Origin: Symbiodinium kawagutii
Lineage: Eukaryota > Sar > Dinophyceae > Suessiales > Symbiodiniaceae
DNA length: 64,000 bases
Assembly (NCBI GenBank): GCA_009767595.1
Contig: VSDK01000708.1
Location: 232,277-296,276, forward strand
Direction of reading: 5' to 3'
The stretch's first letter is position 1. Each line of letters starts with the position of its first letter. The translations under genes were made by a program, and so were the position numbers. Positions 9,599 through 21,165 of this stretch are shown here, piece after piece. Below the pieces are notes generated by a model. It made no database searches and had not been told where the DNA came from. It worked only from the letters and a program-made list of their open reading frames with translations.

Positions 9599-9649
9599 GC
9601 GGGGAAGGAGCTAAGGATTGTCCCACAGGGAACTGGGAACTGGTGAGCA

Positions 9650-9797
9650 ACCATGGTTGCTTGGATCATCATTCCACGGCTAGCAAGTGGTCAGTAACCA
9701 TGCTTAGGCCAGCCGCTTCAAGATGGTATAACCCACTTGGGGTAGTTACTGACCCTGGTTACTAACCAGTTTCTAAGTAGGATGATCATGCAAGTAC
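9650..9797. mobile_element. Degraded family F element
   Basis: The left part CAACCATGGTTGCTTGGATC and the right part GGTTACTAACCAGTTTCTAAG followed by TAGGATGATCATGCAAGTA are diverged versions of the arms seen at 48718. It starts within 10 bp of the GTGAGC string after the zinc-ribbon exon. Confidence 0.5.
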
Positions 9798-10104
9798 TTC
9801 AGCCATTAGTTCAGTTGCCTTTTGGGCTTCAACTAGCGATGGTCAACCAGCTACTGGTTAGTTAACCATAGTCAGCGCCCTGGGTTGGTCCTGCCATTGA
9901 TTTTTAAATAGGTTGTAACCATGGTTAGTGACCACTTACTAAATGGGATGACAACCCAAGAAGGGTGACCCAGGTGACCTGTCTGTGGAGAGGTGAGAGG
10001 AGGGAGGGGTTAAGATGGCTAAGGGCTGTTGATGATGGTTGTTGGGTGGCTAGTAGTGGTCAATAAGGGTTCCGGCTAGTGGCTATAAATGATGGTAAGG
10101 AATG

Positions 10105-10106
10105 GT

Positions 10107-10147
<41 letters not shown>

Positions 10148-10160
10148 GTGATGGTGATGG

Positions 10161-10242
<82 letters not shown>
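10105..10242. repeat. GAT trinucleotide tract
   Basis: About 45 GAT/ATG units with a few GGTGAT interruptions. It is the reverse-complement type of the CAT tract at 522 and lies on the downstream side of an exon, in keeping with the strand polarity of the introns. Confidence 0.92.
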
Positions 10243-10881
10243 CAACGGATAACAGTAATGGTTTTAATCAATAATGCAGGCAAATCATGGTTAGCGATGA
10301 CCAATGCTGATGGTTCACATTAGTGGTTCATGTAGATATTATGTCAGGTATAACTGGAGTGCATGCGAGTGATCGGTCCGCTCATCAAGGATGACAAATA
10401 ATAACGTTCAATACATCAGCATGTCAAACTTACTCTTAAAGGGTATCATGTTGAGTTTTGTGATTGTGACCATAGAAGGATTCAAAACGTTGGTTCACAA
10501 CCCCTACTTGTTTAACGAAAGTAGATTTGGATGTATGGTGATGCTTAATGCTAATGGTCTTTGTGGACATCAGTGGTGTACGTATAATCAATATCATAGC
10601 TACATACTGTTGAATCATGTGTTTGATGATTAGCAGCAATCCGAAACTATGGTGAATGAGGATAGTCTGGCTAATAAATTGTGTATATCAGATCATGCAA
10701 ACTAATCAAAATTATTTAGATAGAAGGTAAATCAATTTGATGTGAATGAAATGTGATGGTAAATAAGTTATCTTAGTGTCAGTTTATTCATTTATGCATA
10801 CATAACTAACATGTTAAATGTTGAATCGTGATGACCAATGATGTGTGTTGGTGCAGTATGCTGGGTGAAAGATTAGCATCG

Positions 10882-10928
10882 AACAAAATAAACAAAAACA
10901 AAACAAAACAAAACAAAACAAACAAACA
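10882..10928. repeat. AAAAC pentanucleotide tract
   Basis: Direct repeats of AAAAC/AAACA, about nine units, in AT-rich intron-like DNA. Confidence 0.85.
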
Positions 10929-11148
10929 ATTTTCTGTGAAAACATGGATCAGATGTCCGGCTGATGGCTGATTGCTGATTGTCGGGGATAGTAACTGATC
11001 ACATCCAAAAGCCAACAATGGCTGGTGGATGATGGTTGGTTTATGGTGGTTACGTTTGTCAACTGGCTATTTGTTGAATCAATCGTGGTCAATAGGCTGT
11101 TTTTTCAACAGTGCCGGTTGCTTCTCACTAATGATATTTTGCATCCCA

Positions 11149-11328
11149 AGAAGCTAGGGAACGGCAAGCTGCTACCAGGTGAAGCTAAAAAAGGAGAACC
11201 AAGTGGGCTTTGTTGTGTCGCAAAGCCGCGGCGGTCTGTTTGGATTCAGCTTTGGATGTGGATTTTGCTTTGCGAGCTGTGCTTGTTTCGGGACCACTCT
11301 GCGAGAATACTTACATAGAAGGATTTAG
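11149..11328 (+). CDS. Candidate exon, Gly/Phe/Cys-rich
   Basis: An open + frame reads GTASCYQ and then, after an AG|GTG at 11179, VKLKKENQVGFVVSQSRGGL followed by FGFSFGCGFCFASCACFG and TTLREYLHRRI before TAG. The regular Gly-Phe/Cys alternation and low codon randomness suggest real coding. No family recognised. An overlapping frame (11025-11318) is also open but looks less protein-like. Confidence 0.38.
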
Positions 11329-11624
11329 GCAGCACATTTCCATTGGTGAGCCTTTGGACCCCAGAGGCAATGACTGCGGCAGAACGCAATCGATGCCTGG
11401 TGGCACATACTGTCGCATCGATGTCCTTGAGCCAAGGGAGGCCCGCCCCCTTGGTCATGTGGCGAGTCCCTGGAACCCACGGGGCAGGAGAAGCGCGTTG
11501 TACGCGGTCGCCAAATGAGGTCGCAGCAGGGGTCGCCAAATGCAGAGGTCACATACAGACAAATGCAGAGGTCTCGAAAGGGGAAAAAAGAGGATTTTTC
11601 AGAAGAACCGTTTCCCCAGCAGAG

Positions 11625-11669
11625 GTCGCCACATACAAAGCTAAGCACGTTTCGTTGACCTGCGGGGAG
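11625..11669 (+). CDS. Candidate alveolin-like exon (15 codons)
   Basis: CAGAG|GTC opens VATYKAKHVSLTCGE, followed by GAG|GACTCA as a possible GA donor; 45 nt, phase 0 at both ends. It lies in a larger frame open from 11343 to 11765, so it may instead be part of one longer coding island. The start string GCAGAGGTC is repeated twice just upstream (near 11541 and 11565), giving a short local repeat. Confidence 0.35.
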
Positions 11670-12797
11670 GACTCAATTGTGATGGTGACTGCCACCGCCA
11701 TGCCCATTTGGTTTTTGTCACGACAAATCATAGCATTGGATGCCTGCGTTTGTATACATGTATGAAAGCATGACATGACTGCGCATTTTTGACCATGAGC
11801 TCGCTCACCTACTGCACATTCCAATTACATACGACACGTGACAAGATGCATGATTATCCTCAAAGGCTCAAAGATGTCACAAATTGATGTCTAGTTACCT
11901 TTTGCAAGTTTAATTGTTTGCAAGTTACAAATTAAGAATTGTATACGGACTATAGAGATATCTCGATGATTAAACCTCGTGCTCGAGCATGTGGGTGTTG
12001 CTGAAGAGACCATTCATAACCACTTATTCGAAGATGAAATAATACCAGCCATAAAACTGGTTAAACGGGATCTCCCACGCATATGCGGGGAGGCCATCAG
12101 AATGGTTGGTGATGGTGACACTTAGTACTTGTCAATGTTGCTGCTGGTGGGCCTCAATCAGCAACAACACAGACATATGGTTAAAAATTGTGCAGACACG
12201 GGCAAGCTAATACATACCGAGTGACCGCAAGTGGTAAAGGCAACAGCGGTCAAGTAAGAATGTTTATTGCAACTGTTCAGTGTTTATTTAGTTCCGAATG
12301 GTCGTGGTGGATGAATCATGATTTCTGATGAACCACAAGTGTGACCATTACGTTCGAAGGAGAAGCCACCTGCCAACTTCAATGTTGCATGACCGTCTAA
12401 TGGCCATATATGATATTGCTGCCGCAACACAAAGCTGGCCTCATGGTGAAATGGGACGAAATGAAGATTACAAAATCAAACCTAGACCAGAAATGAGCAA
12501 AAACCACGGAGTTTGGTAAAGGGCCATTGACAATAACTCTCAAACTACCTAGGGTTGTGCGTGGCGCCCTTACAGGACTACATGTGCATATTTGATTGCA
12601 TGTAATTTGTGTTTTTTATTTTGATGTATCTACGTTCATTTCATTGCTCAATCAACGGTTATTGATGACAGATCAAGTGACCGGGACCCTGGGCCATTCA
12701 AAAGCCCATTACCAAGCAATCAGCCATCAATCAACAGATGAAACCATGCCAAATGACAGGGACCGGTCCCTGAACGCTGGCCATTCTCAATCCGGAG
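11670..12797. other. Intron-like stretch
   Basis: AT-rich, with few repeats and no element I can delimit. A moderately open frame at 12328-12519 on + has no motif. The end of the stretch (12700-12790) is CCATCAATCAAC-type DNA that leads to the module at 12798. Confidence 0.35.
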
Positions 12798-12839
12798 GTG
12801 CCAAATGCCGTGGCCCGCCTCGGACAGGCCGGGAGGGAG
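12798..12839 (+). CDS. Candidate alveolin-like exon
   Basis: CCGGAG|GTG opens VPNAVARLGQAGRE in phase 0 (14 codons). A GC donor after GGACAG at 12827 would give a 10-codon version, VPNAVARLGQ. The V-P-N-A-V start resembles the VPQVQV start of the module at 41392. Strongly GC-rich island in AT-rich DNA. Confidence 0.42.
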
Positions 12840-13316
12840 GGGGCCGCAGGGCGGTCGGCGGTTAGCCACGATTGGATGCAGCAGTGAAGCGCTATAAAAC
12901 ATCGTTAGCCATGTATAGAATTATGTTATGAACCGTCATTTTTGACCATCAATATCAACCGTCATGTTTAATTAATCATCATTAAAACTAAACATGATTC
13001 GCCATCACTACCAACCATTGCCAATTCGTTCTAAATCAAAACATTTGTCATTGTCCATCGCCAAAAAATGTCACTAAGTGAAGATGGTTTACATTAGTTT
13101 AATAAGATGAACATGTGTCACCCTTGACGAACCACATTGACCACTGACTGTGTATTCATGTATGTTGTAGGTTGGTTTAAACACTATTGTGAACCCCATG
13201 GCCAAATCAATTTGGTTTGATTTGTCATGTACTCAAGCTGGGATAACAATAGCCCTCAAAAGTTCATTGTTTGCCAGCTTTCATTGTGAACCAACCAAGC
13301 GCTGTTCATTGTCCTG

Positions 13317-13372
13317 CCATCAACAATCATCAACAATCATCAACAATCATCAACAATCGGCAATCATCAACC
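13317..13372. repeat. 10-bp tandem repeat
   Basis: Four direct copies of CAACAATCAT plus a variant; a locally homogenised piece of the AACCATCA-type intron DNA. Confidence 0.8.
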
Positions 13373-15539
13373 AACATCCATTAAGAATCAATCGTGAGCA
13401 ATCATTTCTTTAAGCAGGCTGAAGTGATATCATTTGTCAATCAGGGCCAGGCATCAGCCAATGATGTATACGTGCAATGATTCATGAAACCGCTAATGCA
13501 TCATATGTTGAGCAACCGCAATTTTGCACGTGAAGAAACAAAGTGCACATACCAACAAAGACTAGTCTGGTCGTTCATCGGATGTTCATCAGGGGTACAT
13601 GGTAGTGACCCCAGGCCACATAACTATGAGTTTTGGTGTAACAATGTTGATGTTTGATGAAACCATTTAATACCCCACTATTTGGGTTTTTGCTTAGGGG
13701 CTATCATTGACCAGCATTTTTCATACCGTACTATTTGTTTGTTTGGGTTTGACAATTTGATCCAACTACTTATAGCCTATAATCAACTAAAATCTATATA
13801 GTGTTCTTATAACCATCACGGGAAAACACATCCTAGATCATGGCAAAATCACCAAGTTTTGGTATGACATGGACCGCTTTGCTGATCTTTGCTGCCTAAA
13901 ACCAAAACGGTCTCCCAAAAATCCTTGTGTCTACGCCGTAGAGTGGTCATTTGATTAGGTCACTTTTGGCCTAGCAATATAATAGTCAAGACTGAATTAG
14001 CAGGTCGCTGATTACGATTTGCAGATATACACTTTTGGGCATGACATACAAACCATTATCAGTCACAGCCAATCCTAATGGACAGGTAGTAAGTGCAGCC
14101 AACCACGACCAGAAACAACTATCAGTAGGTTGTGCTATTTAGACCATTACTAGTCGAGCAGCCACAAAAATTGAATAACCAGAAGGGGTTTACACACCAA
14201 CCATGAGCAACCATAGCCAACAATTAGGTCTCATTAGCTGCTAACAAGACCAACCACACATAGAGCCAGCATGATTAGCGATCATTACTAGTCACCAAGA
14301 GTTGATATGAATGATTGTTGATGATGTGTAATGATCATTATTGTCAATCCGTTTTAAACATTGATTATGATCGTTAGCCATCAATGACCAAAACTTGACT
14401 GTCACTGATCATTAAATCCCCACGTAACTAATCCATGAATCAAACATCATGCACTCATGACTTAATCGTCAAATAATCATTGATTAAACACTGTTAACCA
14501 TCAACTAGGCATCCATTGACTCACCACCACCATAAATCATTTGTTGGTGTGGATTTTGCACAGCAAATACAGCTACCGCTATGTTATGACTATATGAACC
14601 ATTGATTCATAAACCATCGACCAACCACCAGTAGTAGGTATCATAAAAACAGAAAATAAACCATCCTTTTGTAAACCATTGCTGGATGACACCTCAATTA
14701 CTTGCTTACTCTTCTCTGACAGACTCGTTTTATTTAATCATGAAGTGCAAACCATCAATTCAGCAATCATGACGAATACTACCCACTAACCATGTGCAAT
14801 AAACATAAATTCACTTTAAGTATCAATGAGCGAAACATGATACTATCTAACACCCTTTTGATTTAACTGTCAACTATGAACCAACCAGGACTATAAATAG
14901 CCGCTGCCATTGTTGAAAGATCAACATTGACTATGACCGATCATTATGATAATAGGAATAATCAACCCATTCATTATCCAACTTTTATCAATCATCAACT
15001 AATTAGTATTCATCAGTGGCATTCAGTAGCTATTGTTAATCGTGAACTATTAGTTTCAAACTAATTATAAACCTAATTAACCATGTCGTTCCATGTCGTT
15101 CCCAACTGCCAGGTGGGATTAACCGAAGATTCATAATACCTAGTTAATGTGATAATTGATAGGTTAAACCCATAATCCAATTGGTTCACTAGCCCTGTGA
15201 GGAAGTAAAATAAACGGTAATACTTTAGATTGGCAAGTCCCTAGTTGGACCGCATGTTGGCTTTTGCAGGTAAAACGATAAGGAATAAACAACGATAACC
15301 CCTAGAACAGGTGTTCATATCAGTGGTGTCATACGTGAAAATAAACGATTAGAAAACGAAAGCAAAGCATTACGAAAGCTTGGCTGTCTAGACGTGTGTG
15401 CATTTCTACTCCTGTATTAGCTTTAGTATTCATGGAAGGTTGCTCGTGATTTGGCCTGTAAAACGATAAGGAATAAAAAACACGATGAGGGTCAAAATGG
15501 GTAATTCATTTCGATACCAGGTTTTCTTACTGCCTCATG

Positions 15540-15643
15540 TGGTGGTTTCTCAAATGGGGGTATCCCCAAATCATCCCGCTGATTAACCATGTAGAGTGAT
15601 AACCCACTGATTTTGGGGTCCCCTTTGGCTTGAGAAATCACCA
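15540..15643. mobile_element. Family B element abutting a GC-rich island
   Basis: TGGTGGTTTCTCAAATGGGG at the left and CCCCTTTGGCTTGAGAAATC then ACCAG at the right. Its right end gives CACCAG directly in front of a GC-rich island (GCCGTTCACCC...), so the element end could serve as an acceptor AG. Confidence 0.75.
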
Positions 15644-16319
15644 GGCCGTTCACCCTTTGCGCCATGCTAGGTGCGAACCGAGTCGTAGGGAACTCAGTGG
15701 GGTTCCTGGCCTGGGGGGTAATGATAGCAGGTTGGTAGCTTGTGGCTGAACGCCTAGGCTTCGTGGTGAAGGGTGTGAACGCCTTTAATGGTGGTGCATG
15801 GGGGATTCCGGGATTCATGACCCAGATGCTCCGTATACGTTTTATTTACCTGCATCTATATACTTGTATAAATTACCCAAATGTAGGTATAGATATACGG
15901 TTCATGGAGTGTTTGGGTGATTCATGATGGATTGATTGACTCTTGGTCATTGATGTTGACTAACGGTTTGTCGAAAGTTTTCGGCTTGATCATGGTGAAT
16001 TTATTGTGAGAGATGGCTCATTGGTGATTTACAGTCGTTTTGTGGATTGTTCATGGATAGTCAATCAATGGTGTCAAGTGGCTAGTTGACTTGATAATTA
16101 ATTGATGGTTTTGGTGTCTAGTTGATTCTTAGTGAACATGTCAAATTGAAAGTTACTTGATAAGTAAAACATGGTAATCATGTTTCATGATCATTTACCC
16201 TGGTTAACGCTTAGTTAATTTTTCATTCATGGTCAATGTCCATTCACAATGAATTTTGATGTCCATCCCACTTATTTACTGGTTCGTATCCATAAAGGGT
16301 AATTCTAACCTACCTCAGG

Positions 16320-17045
16320 GGACTATTTGCCTTGGCATTTCATTTGGTGCGGTTGGGAATGTGCATTTGGCTACATAGTTCCACCGGTGTGCAAATGCAT
16401 CTAACTTGTGGCCCGGGCTCGTTGTTTGGCGTTGTATGCAACCTTGATGGAACCCATGACCTCATCAAATTCTTCACCATCTCACGGGGAGATGCTGCTA
16501 TCGGCCGCGTTCCCGGAGTGCTAAAGCCAAGCATCTAAAGAGCAGCTTATGAATCCTGATTCTGCAACTAACGATGCCCTCAAGGTACCCCATGATGCCA
16601 AGCAGGTCAGCAGATGGAGCAATGCCAATCGGCACAACGTTGCGCAAGGCTGCACTTTGGGATCTGTCACCGGCGCCTCCCAACCTTGGGCGACTCTTGT
16701 GGCAGCAAACGGATGTGCCGACAATTTGCAAGTTGCCAGCTGGCCAGGATCGCGGTGCTCGAATCCAGAACCGACCAGAATGAAGTCAACCTGCGTAAAG
16801 CAGCGGAGGCCGGGTTTGCTCAGCAAAACAAGTGGTGCTTCGATATCGCACACCCGCCATTGGCCAAGTCCTCGAGGGCCAACGATCAGCAGGACACCTT
16901 GGAGCTTACCTGGCTGGAGAATCAAGTCACGAACGCCGAGGCCGCGACGGAAGTTTCCTGCTCAGTGCAGGTTGTGGCAGTGGCAGGTCGTGCGGGCCTC
17001 CACATGGCCACACAATCCAGACTTGCCAGCTGCTGTTCTGGTTGA
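16320..17045 (+). pseudogene. Decayed coding island, family unknown
   Basis: About 700 bp of GC-rich DNA, open on + in several successive frames: 16332-16538 (DLIKFFTISRGDAAIGRVPG), 16574-16783 (MPIGTTLRKAALWDLSPAPP) and 16614-17045 (LARIAVLESRTDQNEVNLRK then AAEAGFAQQNKWCF). The last part has heptad-like spacing and could be a coiled coil. The change of best frame every 150-250 bp suggests either several exons with short introns or a frameshifted relic. It has GAG|GC and CAG|GTT strings in frame, as in the array. Not recognised. Confidence 0.33.
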
Positions 17046-17583
17046 TCCGCTAGTGGACCAGGCGAAACCAAGTTGGCCGTTTCTGGTCATATTCCACGAT
17101 ATTAACCGTTATTGGCTGCTATGAGCTATTACTTACTGCCATGTCACTTGTTTTGCTATTTGATTTGATTTTTGTTTTTTGAACCTGGCCAGCCAGGTTG
17201 AATAGGTGGTTACCTTCACTGTCCGGTGATTCACCCCACAACTCATGAGAACTCATGTATTTGCTTTGACCCCTACTGTTCGCCACTACCAAGCACAATC
17301 CATCTTTTTTTGCATGTGTTTCGCGATCAATAAACAATACGGAAACAACCCAATTCACTCCATGAACTGTAATCCATTGCGCTTACACAATATTATCAAG
17401 CAATGCTAGCCATCATCAACAGCGCGCAAAAAACTCAATCCATTATTTGCCACTTTTGTTAATCATTAGGATGCTACCTGCCAACATTAATCATGAATTC
17501 GACCGGCCCCAAGTGGCTGATTTGCATCCCCCCTTGCCTCCTGACACCTTCAGCATTTGCGTTTCCCTAGGCACGTCACCCAG

Positions 17584-17649
17584 ATGGCACCGCTGCAGAC
17601 CAGAACGAGTGCAGTGGTGCGGCAATGTTCCGCGCCGAACCAGGTGGAG
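17584..17649 (+). CDS. Alveolin-like exon, twin of 25664
   Basis: After CACCCAG| the frame reads MAPLQTRTSAVVRQCSAPNQ then VE, closed at GAG|GTGGGA; 22 codons, phase 0 at both ends. The core VVRQCSAP and its DNA (CGGCAATGTTCCGCGCC) recur with few changes in the module at 25664 (VLRQCSAP), so the two are duplicates. A slightly earlier acceptor CCCTAG|G at 17570 is possible. Downstream DNA turns TGATGG-rich at once. Confidence 0.52.
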
Positions 17650-19495
17650 GTGGGAAACTCAGACGGTCAAGGCTGAATGGATGAACAGGAATCGGTGATG
17701 GTGATGGCTATAGTTCGGCAACTAGTACTGGCAACTAGTAGTGATATCCAACCTGCAGGTAATTGAGGAACAAACATATCGGCTTCCCAAGCCATGGGGA
17801 ACACCCAAGAATGGTTGATTTACTAGTGGTGAACAATGGTCAAGAGCAATGGCAACTAGCTGGTGGGTGACTCCTATGGAATACGTTGTAAAAACCACCA
17901 TTAGCTTGATATAGTTGGTGATTTAGTGGGTGACAATGGGCGATCTTGCTGCTTAATGACGGTTGTAGTTCATACTGCTAGAGACTAGCTGGGTGTAGCT
18001 GGTTGCAAGTGACAGTAAAACAAGTTATTAGAATTGCTTACAGTAGGGTAATGGCGGTCAATGTTGGATGTTTGTTGACACTGATTGTAGGTAACAAGGG
18101 TCCGTATCGTGTAAAAACCAAATGACCAAGCAGAAACATTGGGTGAACATCGTTTTTTGTACTTGAGGGTTGGTTTTCTAGAGTGTGCAATGATGCAGAA
18201 TAACCACCAATATGCAACCACAACTGTGGATAGTCGTCTATGGTGAGCAAGAAAGGTTGACGATATAGGTATAATACGCAGCAACCAACTTGATATTCAT
18301 GGCCATGTTTTTATCGACAACGGCGATGAAAACATCACTCACTATTAGTCAATATCACTGAGAATAATTGACCATGTTTTTTGTCGTTCAAATGGTGGAT
18401 TATGATAGTCAGCAATGGATATTTCGCAAGAATTCATCGGCAACAGATGAAGGATCACTGAAACATCACCAACAAACAGGAATCATGGATGATCATAATG
18501 GTTCACAGGAGGAACCTTCCTCCAATGCCTACCCTGAAGAGACAACACTAGGTATCAATAATAGACTATGATGATTGCTAGCTGTTGTATCATGGATGAG
18601 GGTTGAATTGTTAGCCAACAGCGAAGCAAATATGGATAGCGATGATTTTTGATGGAAGATGTTAGGCTGGATAGTCACGGGGAATGACATCAGTTGATAG
18701 TGGTTTATAGCCTGTGAAATGATGCTTAGTTACGCAAAGTTACCGTTGAGTCATGGTTACCATCTGGTAGACGAATGTGGAAGCCACAAATCACATTTGT
18801 TTGAGGATAAAACCGCACTTCCACGATATTTCACGAGAATGCAGCAACCAGGAATGATCGATGGTGATAATGTCTAATCGTTGCTCGAAACCAATGAGAA
18901 ACAATCATCATGTACAAACATCCTTAATCAATATGGATTGCTATAAACGTATGATCATGTACCAAACATATGTACAGTTGATGAGTGTGCCAAACAAGTA
19001 ACATGTTGATATGTTACATGGTTATCGTCAATTAACCATCAAGCAACCAAAAGCTCTGGTGGTTATGGTCAATAAACCCTATTCAGTCCTCATTCATGGC
19101 TCTTATTAACCATCATCAATCATCAACAAACCATCATTTTCACCATCAGCGCTCATCATAAACCATCACTTATTTACCATCATCAATCATCATCAACCAT
19201 AATCATCCATCCCATTTTTAACTATATAAATAACCATCGATTAACCAGTATACAAACCAGCCATTAATAGTATCAACTGTTCTTAACCATCATCAACCAG
19301 CTATCATTCCACCATTATTAACCATTATTGAACCATATAGCTGGTTTATCATAGTATATCAGCTTAACTATTATTTCATTCTTCCACCATAATATAACCA
19401 CCATTATTAACCGGCCCATCATGGCTGTTCCATCCCTTTGGCCCAGTGACCAGGCCTCGCCATGGAACCCCCCGGGTTTCTGACCCAACGCTGAG
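17650..19495. other. Intron-like stretch
   Basis: TGATGG/GATGGT-type DNA up to about 18700, then mixed, then AACCATCATCAATC-type DNA from 19030 to 19420. No inverted-repeat element was delimited. Open frames at 17985-18284 (-) are low-complexity shadows. Confidence 0.4.
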
Positions 19496-19528
19496 GTCTC
19501 CAACGCTGCTTCCGCCGCCATCACCCAG
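19496..19528 (+). CDS. Weak candidate exon
   Basis: CTGAG|GTC opens VSNAASAAITQ, closed by CAG|GCGACA (GC donor); 33 nt, phase 0. It obeys the splice rule and sits exactly at the switch from AACCATCA- to TGATGG-type DNA. The peptide is not typical. An alternative reading a few bases later (RVSVELAVKLVQRDG, about 19535-19592) looks more like an alveolin repeat but lacks clear splice sites. Confidence 0.3.
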
Positions 19529-19610
19529 GCGACAACTGCGGACGCGGGTTTCCGTCGAGTTGGCCGTGAAGCTCGTCCAACGAGATGGTAGGATGGTGTA
19601 GAAAAGGATG

Positions 19611-20361
19611 GGCATATGGTGGTGAAATTGATGGTCTTTCTTGTTTTTTTCATGAGTATATGGTGGTGAAATTGATGGTGTTTTTTGTTTTTTTCATGGG
19701 TATATGGTGGTGACATTGATGGTGTTTCTTGTTTTTTTCATGGGTATATGGTGGTGAAATTGATGGTGTTTTTTGTTTTTTTCATGGGTATATGGTGGTG
19801 AAATTGATGGTGTTTTTTGTTTTTTTCATGGGTATATCGTGGTGACATTGATGGTGTTTCTTATTTTTTTCATGGGTATATGGTGGTGACATTGATGGTG
19901 TTTCTTGTTTTTTTCATGGGTATATGGTGGTGAAATTGATGGTGTTTTTTGTTTTTTTCATGGGTATATGGTGGTGACATTGATGGTGTTTCTTGTTTTT
20001 TTCATGGGTATATGGTGGTGAAATTGATGGTCTTTCTTGTTTTTTTCATGAGTATATGGTGGTGACATTGATGGTGTTTATTGTTTTTTTCATGGGTATA
20101 TGGTGGTGACATTGATGGTGTTTCTTGTTTTTTTCATGGGTATATGGTGGTGAAATTGATGGTGTTTTTTGTTTTTTTCATGGGTATATGGTGGTAAAAT
20201 TGATGGTGTTTTTTTGTTTTTTTCATGGGTATATGGTGGTGACATTGATGGTGTTTCTTGTTTTTTTCATGGGTATATGGTGGTGACATTGATGGTGTTT
20301 CTTGTTTTTTTTCATGGGTATATGGTGGTGACATTGATGGTGTTTCTTGTTTTTTCATTGT
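19611..20361. repeat. 44-bp minisatellite, about 17 copies
   Basis: Unit CATGGGTATATGGTGGTGAC followed by ATTGATGGTGTTTCTTG and a T7 run. Copies differ at GAAATT/GACATT, CTTG/TTTG and GAGTAT/GGGTAT. The 44-bp period is not a multiple of three, so the open frames across it shift from copy to copy and are not coding. Confidence 0.95.
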
Positions 20362-20901
20362 TGGTTCATTAATGGTTAAAAAAGGTGATTGATGGATGGT
20401 GAAATGATGATGACTTCATGGGTAAATTTTGTTTGAATGATAGTTAAGCGATGGTTTGATAGTAGTCAAAGCATGAATGAATTGCAAAATGGTCAATGAT
20501 ACTGAATCGGTGGTTAGACAATAGCTTATGATGATGGTTAAGTCGTGGTAGTGGATGATGGTTACTGTTCATGATTGGCGCTTGGTTGATGGTTGATTGG
20601 TATTTCCTTGCATGATATTGAGTAGTGAATCTACTGCTAGTTGACAATGGGTAACAATGTAAGTAACAATGATGTTTGAAACAATGTTTGTAAAAATGGT
20701 TGTCTCCAAGGGTTCATAACCGCACAATAATCATCAGCACGGTGGTGATTTCCAGATAACCACGCAGTATTGGTTCAATTGGTTCTCCATTTGTTTGCGA
20801 CATTGCACTGATATACAAACGATAACCTGCATCGCATTTACACATTTGGATGCATTGATACTACGCATACGTGGACACATGGGATTTTGATACATTGACG
20901 T

Positions 20902-21015
20902 GGCTGTGGGTCAAAACCCTGTACCCTTGGTTTCCCATCAGTAACCATTGCTTTCCCTATTATCTTTGGTGATAGTCCCTAGAAATTTGGTTGGTTCATG
21001 GCTTGACCCATAGCC
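20902..21015. mobile_element. Family C element
   Basis: GGCTGTGGGTCAAAACCCTG at the left and GGTTCATGGCTTGACCCATAGCC-type right end; inverted repeat GGCTRTGGGTCAA/TTGACCCAYAGCC. It lies 28 bp before a family A element. Confidence 0.82.
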
Positions 21016-21042
21016 ATGTGTTGTTACATACAGGCATACGCA

Positions 21043-21165
21043 TACAAGGTGGCCCCCCTAGTTATAAGTTGGTTAATAAGCCATTTAACTATGATTATAT
21101 CTACCACAACTAGTAGTTACCCTAGTTATGAGCCAAATTAGCTAACTTAGGGGGCCCACCTTGTA
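21043..21165. mobile_element. Family A element
   Basis: TACAAGGTGGCCCCCCTAGT at the left, TTAGGGGGCCCACCTTGTA at the right. It is in the opposite internal orientation to 9309 (AACTAGTAGTTACCCTAG on +). Confidence 0.88.

Larger units (their letters stand above)
9599..11148. other. Intron-like stretch
   Basis: Holds a degraded family F element (9650), a TGATGA tract (10105), an AAAAC tract (10882) and TGATGG-type DNA. A tiny GC-rich patch at 9973-9995 (CCCAG|GTGACC...GAG) fits the splice rule but is too short to call. The rest shows nothing I can identify. Confidence 0.4.
12840..17583. other. Very long intron-like stretch
   Basis: AACCATCA-type DNA dominates 12940-15060, then TGATGG-type DNA from 15900 to 16260. 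By the polarity rule a module is expected between them. The GC-rich island at 15644-15800 (open on +, for example AERLGFVVKGVNAFNGG) is the only candidate, but no frame convinces. It also holds a small CATCAACAAT repeat (13317), a family B element (15540) and a coding relic (16320). Confidence 0.35.

Noticed and set aside
9973-9995. Micro-module CCCAG|GTGACCTGTCTGTGG
   Set aside because: Fits the splice rule but is too short (six to eight codons) and has no repeat motif.
19318-20372. Open frames across the 44-bp repeat on both strands
   Set aside because: The period is not a multiple of three, so the peptide changes frame with each copy; repeat shadow.
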